Assembly (NCBI GenBank): GCA_009692985.1
Contig: SHYF01000004.1
Location: forward strand, 1 to 21,702
DNA from: Dehalococcoidia bacterium
GTDB taxonomy: Bacteria > Chloroflexota > Dehalococcoidia > Lucifugimonadales > SHYF01
Direction of reading: 5' to 3'
DNA: 21,702 nucleotides
The number at the start of each line of letters is the position of its first letter. Within the stretch, counting starts at the first letter, position 1. A model generated the notes under the pieces. It searched no databases and was not told the DNA's origin. It was given only the letters and a program-made list of their open reading frames with translations. Both the position numbers and the translations under genes were made by a program. Below, piece by piece: positions 1 through 6,977 of the stretch.

Positions 1-243
1 GCCATCTTAGTGGCCGCAGGTGCGCCTCGACTGCCCCGTGTGCTGCTGGACCAGCTTGTAGAAGGGGGACGCCTGGTGATCCCAATAGGCTCCCGCCGCG
101 AGCAAGAGTTGCTTCTGGTGGAAAAGACCCACGACGGCTACTCCGTCAAGAGCCTGGGGCCGTGCCGGTTCGTGCCACTGGTAGGCCCCGGCGCCTGGGC
201 GGACGACGGCGAGGACCACGACAACGAGGCGGAGTTTATCTAA
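1..243 (+). CDS. pcm: Protein-L-isoaspartate O-methyltransferase, C-terminal fragment
   Basis: The frame is open from the first base and stops at 241-243, so this is the 3' end of a gene that begins outside the window. The visible 80 residues match the C-terminal part of the PCMT family: a strand starting AILVAAGAPRLP, then LLDQLVEGGRLVIPIG, a strand ending in LLLVEK, and the closing CRFVPLVG segment. The family repairs isoaspartyl residues in damaged cytoplasmic proteins using S-adenosylmethionine. The SAM-binding motif I lies upstream and cannot be checked. The tail after the conserved core is short and acidic (DDGEDHDNEAEF). I am confident of the family; the symbol follows from the family alone. 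Confidence 0.85.
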   Translation, partial: AILVAAGAPRLPRVLLDQLVEGGRLVIPIGSRREQELLLVEKTHDGYSVKSLGPCRFVPLVGPGAWADDGEDHDNEAEFI

Positions 244-299
244 CGGGCCGTAGCGTAACGTAAATGGGGAGCGCAGAGCCGCCGACGGGTGGGCCTATC

Positions 300-336
300 C
301 CCGCTCATCCTGAGCTTGTCGAAGGAAATGAGCGGG
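300..336. repeat. Dispersed palindromic repeat (hairpin)
   Basis: CCCGCTCAT at 300-308 pairs perfectly with ATGAGCGGG at 328-336 around a 19-nt loop containing GAGCTTGTCGAAGG. A related loop and AGCGGG stem occur at 8774-8816, so this is a repeat family rather than a gene-specific terminator. The rest of 244-418 holds no convincing gene. A TATACT at 403-408 could be a -10 for the relic gene that follows, but I see no matching -35. Confidence 0.6.
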
Positions 337-418
337 TGGTCGGGGATGGTCGAAGCAATTGTTCATCATCCTGCTTAGCAGGCGGTAACATGGCTGGTAT
401 GTTATACTTGCTACCTCA

Positions 419-873
419 ATGCCCCAGCGCCTAATGAAATCTCTGCTCAGGACATATGGCTTGGTCGCCGCTACGGCCATGCTGCTGCTCGCCATCTCTG
501 GTCGATCTGTCCCACCAGCAAGGCCGCCAGCAACCTCACGGTATTTGCCTCTCCGGCGGAGCTACCCACACCCGGCACAGCCTGGGCCTGGGGCCTCAAT
601 TCCGGTGGTCAACTGGGCAATGGCACCAACACCAGCAGTACCACGCGCGTTCAGGTTAGCGGCCTGACCGGCGTTGTCGCTGTCGCCGGCGGTGACTTCC
701 ATAGCCTGGCAATCGTCGCGGCCCCGCCACCTCCGCCCACGCCTACTGCAACGCCTGTGCCCGGCGTCTCCGGCCTCGGCCTCAGAATAATGGCGGGCCT
801 GCTCCTGGCCGCTTCCTTCTGGGCCATTCATCGCCAGCGCAGGAACACCTCTACCTCTCGCCATGGCGTCTAG
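419..873 (+). pseudogene. Decayed RCC1-repeat surface protein with C-terminal membrane tag
   Basis: A signal-peptide-like start (MKSLLRTYGLVAATAMLLLA, ATG at 434, or 419 with MPQRL in front) is read in one frame. From about 500 the meaningful protein continues in another frame up to the stop at 871-873. That second frame encodes one RCC1-type repeat (AWAWGLNSGGQLGNGT, then a VAVAGGDFHSLAI strand at 676-714), a Pro/Thr linker, and a hydrophobic helix ending in basic residues (PGVSGLGLRIMAGLLLAASF then WAIHRQR). Functional RCC1-repeat proteins usually carry five to seven repeats in a propeller. Here only one remains, and start and body are out of frame. I read it as a gene that lost most repeats and picked up a frameshift. 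A sequencing or assembly error could explain the frameshift but not the short length. Confidence 0.65.
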
Positions 874-895
874 AGCGTCTGGCCGCTGACCTCTC

Positions 896-943
896 CCCTA
901 CCCCCTCTCCGCATCGGAGAGGGGGACGCAGGGGGTGAGGTTT
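896..943. repeat. REP-like palindrome, copy 1
   Basis: CCCCCTCTCC (901-910) and GGAGAGGGGG (916-925) form a perfect 10-bp stem with a 5-nt loop. The right flank reads ACGCAGGGGGTGAGGTTT. The reverse complement of the whole block matches 20328-20370 almost base for base outside the loop, so the same element sits near both ends of the window in opposite orientations. It may also end transcription of the upstream relic. Confidence 0.65.
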
Positions 944-955
944 CCCCAAGACCCC

Positions 956-964
956 TGCTATAAT
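956..964 (+). promoter_or_regulatory. Extended -10 promoter element, candidate for gatB
   Basis: TGCTATAAT is a perfect extended -10 (TGnTATAAT). The sequence 17 bp upstream (TGAGGT) is a poor -35, which an extended -10 can tolerate. If used, the gatB transcript would have a leader of about 275 nt that contains the whole palindromic element at 981-1236. Confidence 0.4.
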
Positions 965-980
965 GGCATGGACTGAGGGG

Positions 981-1236
981 GCCGATGCCCCATCCTTTTG
1001 ATAATTAACTAAATGGAGCGACAAATGTCGTTGTCATTCTGAGGGCCAATGCAATTGGCCCGAATGAATCTAAGGCGATTTCAGAAGACTAGGTGACAAA
1101 AAAAGAAGCCGTAGCTCTGTGCAGGCAATTGCCTTAGATTCTTCGCTACGTCCCGATTGCATCGTGACTTGCTCAGAATGACAAAAAGGGCAAGAGTCAC
1201 CTTGAATTGTTAATCCCCATGAGGATGGGGTGCCTC
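981..1236. mobile_element. MITE-like long inverted repeat upstream of gatB
   Basis: The two ends are imperfect inverted copies: 981-1009 carries GATGCCCCATCC then ATTAAC, and 1209-1236 carries GTTAAT then GGATGGGGTGCC. Two perfect inner inverted repeats share nearly the same centre: TTGTCATTCTGAG (1031-1043) with its complement at 1172-1184, and GAATCTAAGGC (1066-1076) with its complement at 1131-1141. There is no ORF inside. Size (about 250 bp), symmetry and lack of coding capacity fit a miniature inverted-repeat element. It ends 7 nt before the gatB ATG. No target-site duplication could be identified with confidence. This element plus the repeat at 896-943 account for most of the gene-free stretch 874-1243. 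Confidence 0.6.
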
Positions 1237-1243
1237 AAGCAAA

Positions 1244-2740
1244 ATGACCACATTCATAGCAACCCAATACGAACCAGTCATAGGGCTGGAGGTCCACGCC
1301 CAGCTACTGACCCGCAGCAAGATGTTCTGCTCCTGCCGCTCGGACTACCAGGGAGCGGAGCCTAACACCACCGTGTGCCCTGTGTGCATGGCGATGCCGG
1401 GCTCGCTGCCGGTCATCAACCGGCGCGCCGTGGAGTACGTCATCATGACCGGCCTGGCCCTCAACTGCGCCATCGCTCAGCACACCAAGTTCGATCGCAA
1501 GAACTATCCCTACCCAGATCTAATGAAGGGATATCAGATATCCCAGTTCGATCAGCCCATTGCCGGCAAGGGGTGGCTGGCTATTCTGGTGGACGGCCAG
1601 GAGAAGCGGGCGGGCATCACACGCGTCCACCTGGAGGAGGACGTGGCCAAGCTGTTCCATCGCGCCGACCCGACCGGCGAGACCTACAGCCTGCTGGATG
1701 TCAACCGCGCCGGCGTACCACTCATGGAGATCGTTGGCGAACCTGACCTGTGCTCGCCAGAGGAGGCGCGGCAGTATCTGGTCAACCTGCACTCCATCAT
1801 TCAGTACCTGGGCGTATCCACAGGCAACATGGATGAGGGCAGCTTCCGCTGCGACGCCAACATCAGCGTGCGGCCCAAGGGTAGCACCACCCTTGGCACC
1901 AAGGTAGAAGTGAAGAACATGAACAGCTTCCGCTCCGTGTTCCGGGCGCTGGAGTTCGAGATCGAGCGCCAGGAGCGCGTGGTACGCGAGGGTGGTCGCA
2001 TCGTGCAGGAGACGCGAGGCTGGGTGGAGGAGCGGGGCGTCACCGTCTCTCAACGCTCCAAGGAGTATGCCCACGACTACCGATACTTCCCCGAGCCGGA
2101 CCTGCCGCCTCTGGCCATCAGCCGCCAGTGGGTCAGTGAGTTACGCTCTCGTATGCCGGAGCTGCCAGAGGCGAGGCGCAACAGGTACATACAGCAGTAC
2201 GGTCTACCTGCCTACGACGCTGCCCTTCTGACGGCGTCCAAGGCGACGGCAGACTTCTTTGAGGCCGTCGCGGCCATAAAGAGGCTGGAGGGAGAGGCAC
2301 TGCGACAGCGTGCCAAGGCCACCGCCAACTGGATGCTGGGAGAAGTAGCGCGGCTTCTGAATGCCTCAGGCGTGGAGCTAGAGAAGAGCCGCTTGCGCCC
2401 CGAGCACCTCTCCGATCTCCTGGACATTGTGGACTCCGGCACCCTCAGCACCACCATGGCTAAAGAGGTCTGGGAAGAGACATTCGCCACGGGCAAGGCT
2501 CCCGGCCAGTTGGTCAAAGAAAAGGGCCTGACCCAGATTACCGACGCCTCGTCTATTGAGCCTGCTGTGGAGGAGGCGTTGCGGGCCAATCCCGCTGCCG
2601 TAGCCGACTACCTGAATGGTAAGGAGACCGCCATGCGCTTTCTGGTAGGCCAGGTGATGAAGGCCACCCGCGGTCGTGCCAACCCCGCGCTGGTGAACCA
2701 GGTGGTGAAGGACAAGCTGGAAGCGTTGAAAAGAGGGTAG
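1244..2740 (+). CDS. gatB: Aspartyl/glutamyl-tRNA(Asn/Gln) amidotransferase subunit B
   Basis: The 498-residue product is the size expected for GatB, which binds the misacylated tRNA and phosphorylates its Glu or Asp so that GatA-derived ammonia can convert it to Gln or Asn. Visible marks are the N-terminal GLEVHAQL signature (about residues 14-21), paired cysteines of the zinc site (FCSC near 30, CPVC near 46), the [24 protein letters not shown] block here reading [20 protein letters not shown], the [15 protein letters not shown] and [17 protein letters not shown] blocks, and a YqeY-like tRNA-binding C-terminus (about 350-498). gatA and gatC are not next to it. The ATG at 1244 is chosen because the conserved region starts 10 residues in. 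There is no strong Shine-Dalgarno sequence, since the upstream bases belong to the inverted-repeat element. Confidence 0.96.
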   Translation: MTTFIATQYEPVIGLEVHAQLLTRSKMFCSCRSDYQGAEPNTTVCPVCMAMPGSLPVINRRAVEYVIMTGLALNCAIAQHTKFDRKNYPYPDLMKGYQISQFDQPIAGKGWLAILVDGQEKRAGITRVHLEEDVAKLFHRADPTGETYSLLDVNRAGVPLMEIVGEPDLCSPEEARQYLVNLHSIIQYLGVSTGNMDEGSFRCDANISVRPKGSTTLGTKVEVKNMNSFRSVFRALEFEIERQERVVREGGRIVQETRGWVEERGVTVSQRSKEYAHDYRYFPEPDLPPLAISRQWVSELRSRMPELPEARRNRYIQQYGLPAYDAALLTASKATADFFEAVAAIKRLEGEALRQRAKATANWMLGEVARLLNASGVELEKSRLRPEHLSDLLDIVDSGTLSTTMAKEVWEETFATGKAPGQLVKEKGLTQITDASSIEPAVEEALRANPAAVADYLNGKETAMRFLVGQVMKATRGRANPALVNQVVKDKLEALKRG

Positions 2741-2753
2741 CCGTCGCATATCC

Positions 2754-2782
2754 TTGACAGTACGAACCCCTTGCCGCATTAT
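2754..2782 (+). promoter_or_regulatory. Possible sigma-70 promoter before secG
   Basis: TTGACA (2754-2759) is a perfect -35. After 17 bp comes CATTAT (2777-2782), which matches four of six -10 positions. The predicted start near 2789 would fall inside the secG ribosome-binding site, so the transcript would be almost leaderless. That weakens the call. Confidence 0.3.
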
Positions 2783-2799
2783 CTTACGAGAGGCATCCC

Positions 2800-3015
2800 A
2801 TGCAAACCTATCTTAGCATAGCTGAAATCATAGTCGCCGTCGTCCTGATAATTGCGGTGCTGACCCAGATCAAAGGATCGGGTGGTGGAGTCTTTGGCAG
2901 CGGGCAGTCCACCTTCCGCACTCGCCGGGGCGTAGAGCGCCTCATGTTCCAGTTCACCCTGGTCCTGGGTGGCATCTTCGTCCTGCTAGCCATTGCAGGC
3001 TTGCTGATAGGGTAA
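2800..3015 (+). CDS. secG: Preprotein translocase subunit SecG
   Basis: This 71-residue protein has two hydrophobic helices (about residues 5-22 and 50-70) joined by a cytoplasmic loop with the SecG signature: QIKGSGGGVFGSG followed by FRTRRGVERL. SecG is the small accessory subunit of the SecYEG channel in the plasma membrane. Length and topology are typical. GAGAGG seven bases before the ATG serves as ribosome-binding site. The stop codon overlaps the ATG of the next gene (TAATG at 3013-3017), which suggests translational coupling. Confidence 0.95.
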   Translation: MQTYLSIAEIIVAVVLIIAVLTQIKGSGGGVFGSGQSTFRTRRGVERLMFQFTLVLGGIFVLLAIAGLLIG

Positions 3016-3851
3016 TGCCGGCCATGTCCGGTACTGTCATCACGCTGCTCACCGACTTCGGCCTGGCCGATGCCTACGTGGGCGCCATGAAGGGCGTGAT
3101 TCTAGGAGTCAATCCCGGCGCGACCCTCATTGACCTCACCCACGACGTTTCGCCCCAGGATGTCTTGCAAGGGGCCTTCCTTCTTAGTACGGCCTGGCGA
3201 TACTTTCCCGCCGGCACCATTCACGTAGCGGTGGTTGACCCAGGGGTGGGAACAGAGCGACGCGCGCTACTACTTGAGGCCCACGGCCACCTATTCCTGG
3301 CCCCCGACAACGGCCTGCTGTCCTTCATCCTTCCTCCTGAGGATGCCGACGCCCCGCTTTATCAACCGTACCGCGCCAGCCTCCCCCAAGGCTATCGCGC
3401 ATACGCACTGACAAGCTCACGATACTGGCGGCATCCTGTCAGCGCCACCTTCCACGGCCGCGACATCTTTGCGCCCATGGCGGGGCATCTATCCCTGGGC
3501 GTTGCGCCCAAGGATGTAGGAGATCCCGTGGATAGCCTCATACGGCTGGTCATTCCCGTTCCCAGTTGGCGAGATGGCCAGTTGGTGGGATACGTCTTGC
3601 ACATTGACCGGTTTGGCAATGTTGTCACCACAGTGCCGGAGGCGGCGCTGGTCGGCCACGACGATGTGGTCGTAGAGATAGCAGGAGCAACGGTGCGCGG
3701 GTTAGTACATACCTACGCCGAAGCCAACGGCCTGGCGGCGCTCATCGGCAGCCACGGCTATCTGGAGTTCGCCCTCACCAACGGCAACGCCGCTAAGCTG
3801 CTGGGGGTGAAGGTAGGGGACGAGGTGAAAGTAAAAGTAAGGGAGAAGTAG
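3015..3851 (+). CDS. SAM hydrolase / SAM hydroxide adenosyltransferase (DUF62 family)
   Basis: The 278-residue product has the hallmarks of the SAM hydroxide adenosyltransferase family: the N-terminal LTDFGLADAYVGAMKG (about residues 11-26), DVSPQDVLQGAFLL, HVAVVDPGVGTERR, APDNGLLS, FHGRDIFAPMAGHL and the C-terminal domain mark DRFGNVVTT. Members split S-adenosylmethionine to adenosine and methionine and are relatives of fluorinase and chlorinase. The Asp, Arg and His residues expected for water activation lie in the DPGVG and FHGRD segments. The ATG at 3015 overlaps the secG stop. A second ATG four codons in is an alternative start. The role in this organism is not known; pairing with secG may only reflect shared transcription. 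Confidence 0.9.
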   Translation: MPAMSGTVITLLTDFGLADAYVGAMKGVILGVNPGATLIDLTHDVSPQDVLQGAFLLSTAWRYFPAGTIHVAVVDPGVGTERRALLLEAHGHLFLAPDNGLLSFILPPEDADAPLYQPYRASLPQGYRAYALTSSRYWRHPVSATFHGRDIFAPMAGHLSLGVAPKDVGDPVDSLIRLVIPVPSWRDGQLVGYVLHIDRFGNVVTTVPEAALVGHDDVVVEIAGATVRGLVHTYAEANGLAALIGSHGYLEFALTNGNAAKLLGVKVGDEVKVKVREK

Positions 3852-3896
3852 CGCTACAGCCCCAGCTTGCCGGGGTTGAGGAACGTTTCCGGCTTT

Positions 3897-5474
3897 CTAT
3901 CCTCCCCTTACCACGCGGGCAACGCTGCGGATAGTGGGGCCGCCGTTGCCCATGCGTTTGGCCTGCATGGGCTGTCCCTTGCCGCAGTTGGGGATGGGGA
4001 ACACGCGGAAGTCCGTGCCCGCGGCATCTATCCGCATGAAGAAGTCGCGGCTATCGGACATGACGCTGCCGTTGCGGTAGAGCTGGCCAAGCTCGCCGTT
4101 GCGTATCTCGTACACCTTGACGGCGGAGATGCGGAAGTTCTCGCGGGACTCCGCCACGGACGGTATGCGGTGTCCAGACACGTAGTAGCCATGCTCCACG
4201 TCACGCACCATCTGCTGTGGGTCGCTTTCGCCGGCAGCTATGACAGTGTTGGTCATGCGGATGAGCGGCACCACCGAGGCATCGGTGGCACGGAAGGAGC
4301 CGTTGGGCTCCACGCCCAGGATAGCGGCGGTCTGGCGGCTGTTCAGGAACTCCTCGTAGACACCGTTGCGCACGTGGTACACGCGGCGAGCGGGCGTGCC
4401 CTCGTGGTCGTACATGAAGTGGCCATAGGCGTCCATGCTGGGGTCCGAGAATACGTTCAGGATGGGTGAGCCTACCTGTTTTCCTATCTGGTTGTCTTGC
4501 AGGGTGCGAAACAGCCAGCTCCTGCCCGCATAGGCCGTCTCGTATTTCAGTGCCCGGTCCAGCTCCGATGGATGGCCCAGCACCTCGTGGCATACCAGGG
4601 CCGCATAGTGCGGGTCCATCACCACCACTACGTCCTTGTCGGGCGCGTCCAACGGTGGCGCTTCGGCCGTCTCCACGGCGTCCAGTGCCAGCTTGGTGGC
4701 AAAGGTGGTGAAGTCGGGCAAGTCCATTATGCCGGTGCGATACCCATCCTCCATGATCTCCCAGCCCCGCTGATGCCCGGTAAAGTCGTACAGCTCCAGG
4801 TTGCCGTGCTCGCCGCGGGCCACTACGAAGGCAATGCCTTCGCTCTGGGCGTAGGACTGGTCAATGCTAGCGCCCTCGGAGCTACAGAACAGCTCACGAA
4901 CAAGGCTGGACGTGGCGGCCACGGCGTTGTACACCAGGCGGCTGTCCAGGCCAGCCACCTGCCTGGATATCTCGGTCACGGTGCGGACCATCTTCTCCAA
5001 CGACACGGCGCGCGGGTCCTGGACGAAGGTAGCAGGGATGGTGGCCTGCCGTATCCCTATGGGCGCAAGCGTGGCATCCGACAGGCTGCGGCCCAGAGCG
5101 CCGAAGCGGCCCTGCGCGGCTTCTTTGCGGCGGGCGCTCTCCACGGCGCGGCGATGGGCGTGTCGGACGCCTTCCCTCACCACCTGTGGCAGGTTGTCCA
5201 GGTCCTGGCTGCCAAGCAGCTGCCCGAAATACCCGGCCGCCGTGGCGCGCCGCCCGGCGATTACCCTTACGCCGAAGGCGAAGCCGTAGTCCTCGGAGCT
5301 GCCCTTCACGTTGCCGTTCTCCGCCCCAGCGCCCTTGCCCTCGTCCACCTCCACGCGGATGTCGCAGTAGCGGGTGTTGGGCAGACGCTTGGCGTACTCC
5401 GTGGCGATGGAGAAGACCATATCCTTGATGGAGTCTATGACATCGGTGGTAACGCGGTTGGGCATGTTTATCAT
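3897..5474 (-). CDS. tldD: TldD/PmbA-family metalloprotease
   Basis: The 525-residue product (from the ATG at 5474, MINMPNR) matches the TldD family. Both the N-terminal domain (about 20-270, with GFAFGVRVIAG near 64-73) and the C-terminal metalloprotease domain are present. The zinc motif HEVLGH (His296, Glu297, His301) fits HExxxH. Downstream are the conserved RSWLFRTL and the near-C-terminal VRDVEHGYYVSG and GNGGPTIRSV segments. With its partner TldE, the family matures or degrades small peptides in the cytoplasm; no tldE is visible here. The frame also opens farther upstream at a TTG (5495), but ATG 5474 or 5465 is more credible. The first codons of this gene occur again at 5884-5919. It is transcribed after the small aspartyl protease gene, with a gap of about 25 nt. 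Confidence 0.9.
   Translation of the reverse strand: MINMPNRVTTDVIDSIKDMVFSIATEYAKRLPNTRYCDIRVEVDEGKGAGAENGNVKGSSEDYGFAFGVRVIAGRRATAAGYFGQLLGSQDLDNLPQVVREGVRHAHRRAVESARRKEAAQGRFGALGRSLSDATLAPIGIRQATIPATFVQDPRAVSLEKMVRTVTEISRQVAGLDSRLVYNAVAATSSLVRELFCSSEGASIDQSYAQSEGIAFVVARGEHGNLELYDFTGHQRGWEIMEDGYRTGIMDLPDFTTFATKLALDAVETAEAPPLDAPDKDVVVVMDPHYAALVCHEVLGHPSELDRALKYETAYAGRSWLFRTLQDNQIGKQVGSPILNVFSDPSMDAYGHFMYDHEGTPARRVYHVRNGVYEEFLNSRQTAAILGVEPNGSFRATDASVVPLIRMTNTVIAAGESDPQQMVRDVEHGYYVSGHRIPSVAESRENFRISAVKVYEIRNGELGQLYRNGSVMSDSRDFFMRIDAAGTDFRVFPIPNCGKGQPMQAKRMGNGGPTIRSVARVVRGG
5430..5466 (-). repeat. tldD 5'-end segment, resident copy of a 37-bp direct repeat
   Basis: This stretch covers the ATG at 5465 and the codons for MPNRVTTDVIDS of tldD. 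It is 33/37 identical, in the same orientation, to 5884-5920, located just upstream of the aspartyl protease gene. Confidence 0.85.
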
Positions 5475-5499
5475 TATTCGCGCTTCGTTTAGCAACGCC

Positions 5500-5853
5500 T
5501 TACATTAGCAGGCCTTCAACGGGGACGAGGCGTTTGCCAAGAGGGTCAACTGCCAGGCCGAAACCTTCAAGGGAGAATGCACCAAGAAGGGCTTGGTCCT
5601 CAGGGCCAAAGACTACTAATTGGATGTAGGCTTCATCATCAATGCGAATCCAGGTTTGGCCGATCTCTTGCACCATGGTTCCGCCATTGGCAATACGAAA
5701 CCTGCGCCGCCCCATTGGTTGCACCCCAAGCCTGCGCAGCAGCGACGCAGGCAGGGTGGTGTAGGACGCGCCAGTATCCACCAGGGCTTCTATACGCTCG
5801 TAGCGTTGGCCCTGGGGGTCGCCGATTTCTATTGCATAGCTGAAGGTGCCCAT
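5500..5853 (-). CDS. Small retropepsin-like aspartyl protease
   Basis: From the ATG at 5853 the product is 117 residues and starts MGTFSYAIEIGDPQG. It has the retropepsin active-site motif ALVDTGASYTTLPASLLRRL (about residues 24-43), a flap-like RIANGGTMVQE segment, and a second hydrophobic LLGAFSLEGFGL block near the C-terminus, where retropepsins have their hydrophobic-hydrophobic-Gly motif. Its size matches a single-domain, homodimeric clan AA protease. The frame stays open to 5982, but the extra N-terminus reads through a relic of the tldD start, so the internal ATG is preferred. GAGGAAG lies about 14 nt upstream. Substrate unknown. It is followed closely by tldD, so two proteases of different type are probably co-transcribed. 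Confidence 0.8.
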   Translation of the reverse strand: MGTFSYAIEIGDPQGQRYERIEALVDTGASYTTLPASLLRRLGVQPMGRRRFRIANGGTMVQEIGQTWIRIDDEAYIQLVVFGPEDQALLGAFSLEGFGLAVDPLGKRLVPVEGLLM

Positions 5854-5883
5854 GGTGTATTCTACACTTCCTCGGCACCCTAA

Positions 5884-5920
5884 GGAGTCTATGACATCGG
5901 TGGTTACGTGGCCGGGCATG
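5884..5920 (-). repeat. Duplicated tldD 5' end (relic) upstream of the protease gene
   Basis: On the minus strand this reads ATG (from 5919) and then codons for MPGHVTTDVIDS, matching the tldD start MPNRVTTDVIDS. Homology stops abruptly after the Ser codon. The match is 33/37 at the DNA level. It is the start of a lost tldD-like gene or a partial duplication made when the protease gene arrived. Confidence 0.8.
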
Positions 5921-5985
5921 GGACACCTATTCTTTCGTAGCCAGCCATACAGGGAGTTCAGTTGGCATTTGATCCAACACATATC

Positions 5986-6912
5986 TCACCAGGCCCGTTT
6001 CAATTGCAGCAATTGCTGCACGCCTAAGGTTTTGCAAGGAAAACGAAAAGGATGTTCCTGGATTAAGCTAGCCCAGTCGACCTGTTCGCCAAGTCTGTAC
6101 CGATCGACCGGCAAGGCTTGGTACAGTGCCCAGTAAGCTATGGCACCCTCATCGGTTACCTTCTTGAAACGTTGGATCACTCGGTCAGGGAGGTCGTCTA
6201 TCTCCACCTCGTCCTGGGTGAGCATGAACAACCATTCCAGCAACCAATCTTTGTCCGCTCGCTTGTTGTCTCGTGTTTGCCAGTAAACATCTGTTAGTTT
6301 CCCCACGAATTCCTTATCGGAAATCACTTTTTCTTTTGTCATGGTCATGCAAATCGATGTGCCTTCCCAGATTTGAACATGGAAGTTTCCAAGGAGGACT
6401 CCAGTCAAATCGTGTTTAATCATTTCCGGCATGACGATGCGATATGCACCGCTGGCAGTCCGCATTTGCCTAATCTCAAAGAGGCTCCACAGAGGCCTAG
6501 CCCCAAACCCGGTGTATTTGTAGGCAACCAGCAACGGGAGCCTCACGGCATCTGCATAGCGCATTAGTTTTTCCACGTAACCCTTAGAAAAGCGTTTTCG
6601 CGGCTTGGCGCTAGTTTTGACTTCCACGAGGAAGGGTATCTGCTTCTCCTCGTAGGAGACAATACACAGAATATCTGGCATCTGGAAGTCTGCCGCCGCA
6701 GAGAACACTTCCTGATCCAGCTTGTGTACTAGCAAGTGTCTGCTGCTCCAAAGGCAAAGTGAGATGAACTCATCCTCAATGGAAAGGCCACGGAGCAGGC
6801 TGACCAATTTCTCGCGAATTTGTTCGGGGGCTGGCGCGCCTCTGCCACTTTCTTTCAAGGCCTCGTAGGCTAACAGAGCAGCCTTATATAGTTCGTGCTT
6901 AGCGCCGGTCAT
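5986..6912 (-). CDS. PD-(D/E)XK nuclease-like protein of unknown role
   Basis: I do not recognise this 308-residue protein as a named family. Residues 70-120 carry the pattern of a PD-(D/E)XK nuclease core: MPDILCIV (Asp80), then the strand FLVEVKT with Glu97 and Lys99, then a helix rich in basic residues and a strand ending LLVAYKY. Such cores cut DNA or RNA with Mg2+. The region after 150 is mixed and ends in a helical tail. There is no signal peptide or membrane helix, so it should be cytoplasmic. No methyltransferase, helicase or other defence partner lies beside it. Neighbours are ilvD upstream and the small aspartyl protease downstream, on the same strand. Two inverted repeats immediately upstream of the start could be operators. 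It could equally be a VRR-like or Holliday-junction-type enzyme, or an inactive derivative. Confidence 0.6.
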   Translation of the reverse strand: MTGAKHELYKAALLAYEALKESGRGAPAPEQIREKLVSLLRGLSIEDEFISLCLWSSRHLLVHKLDQEVFSAAADFQMPDILCIVSYEEKQIPFLVEVKTSAKPRKRFSKGYVEKLMRYADAVRLPLLVAYKYTGFGARPLWSLFEIRQMRTASGAYRIVMPEMIKHDLTGVLLGNFHVQIWEGTSICMTMTKEKVISDKEFVGKLTDVYWQTRDNKRADKDWLLEWLFMLTQDEVEIDDLPDRVIQRFKKVTDEGAIAYWALYQALPVDRYRLGEQVDWASLIQEHPFRFPCKTLGVQQLLQLKRAW

Positions 6913-6915
6913 GCT

Positions 6916-6951
6916 ACTTACAACTCGTAAGTGATCTTAGTATGGAACTAA
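6916..6951 (-). promoter_or_regulatory. Pair of inverted repeats before the nuclease-like gene
   Basis: ACTTAC-n5-GTAAGT (6916-6932) ends 4 nt before the start codon, and TTAGT-n5-ACTAA (6937-6951) follows. The two centres are 20 bp apart, about two helical turns. This is the layout of a dimer-binding operator pair. No regulator is identified. Confidence 0.35.
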
Positions 6952-6977
6952 CCATGAGCGGGACTGCTCACTAATTC

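Noticed and set aside
3867..5492. Long + strand frames (3867-4469, 4497-5492)
   Set aside because: They run antisense to the well-conserved tldD gene, show no recognisable domain, and reflect GC-rich codon use on the opposite strand.
5430..5920. The 37-bp repeat as a transposition target-site duplication
   Set aside because: It is too long and too diverged (4 mismatches) for a recent target duplication, and no transposase or terminal repeats are present.
5500..6912. Protease plus nuclease-like gene as a toxin-antitoxin or defence pair
   Set aside because: The genes are over 130 nt apart with a relic between them, and neither resembles a known antitoxin or defence component.
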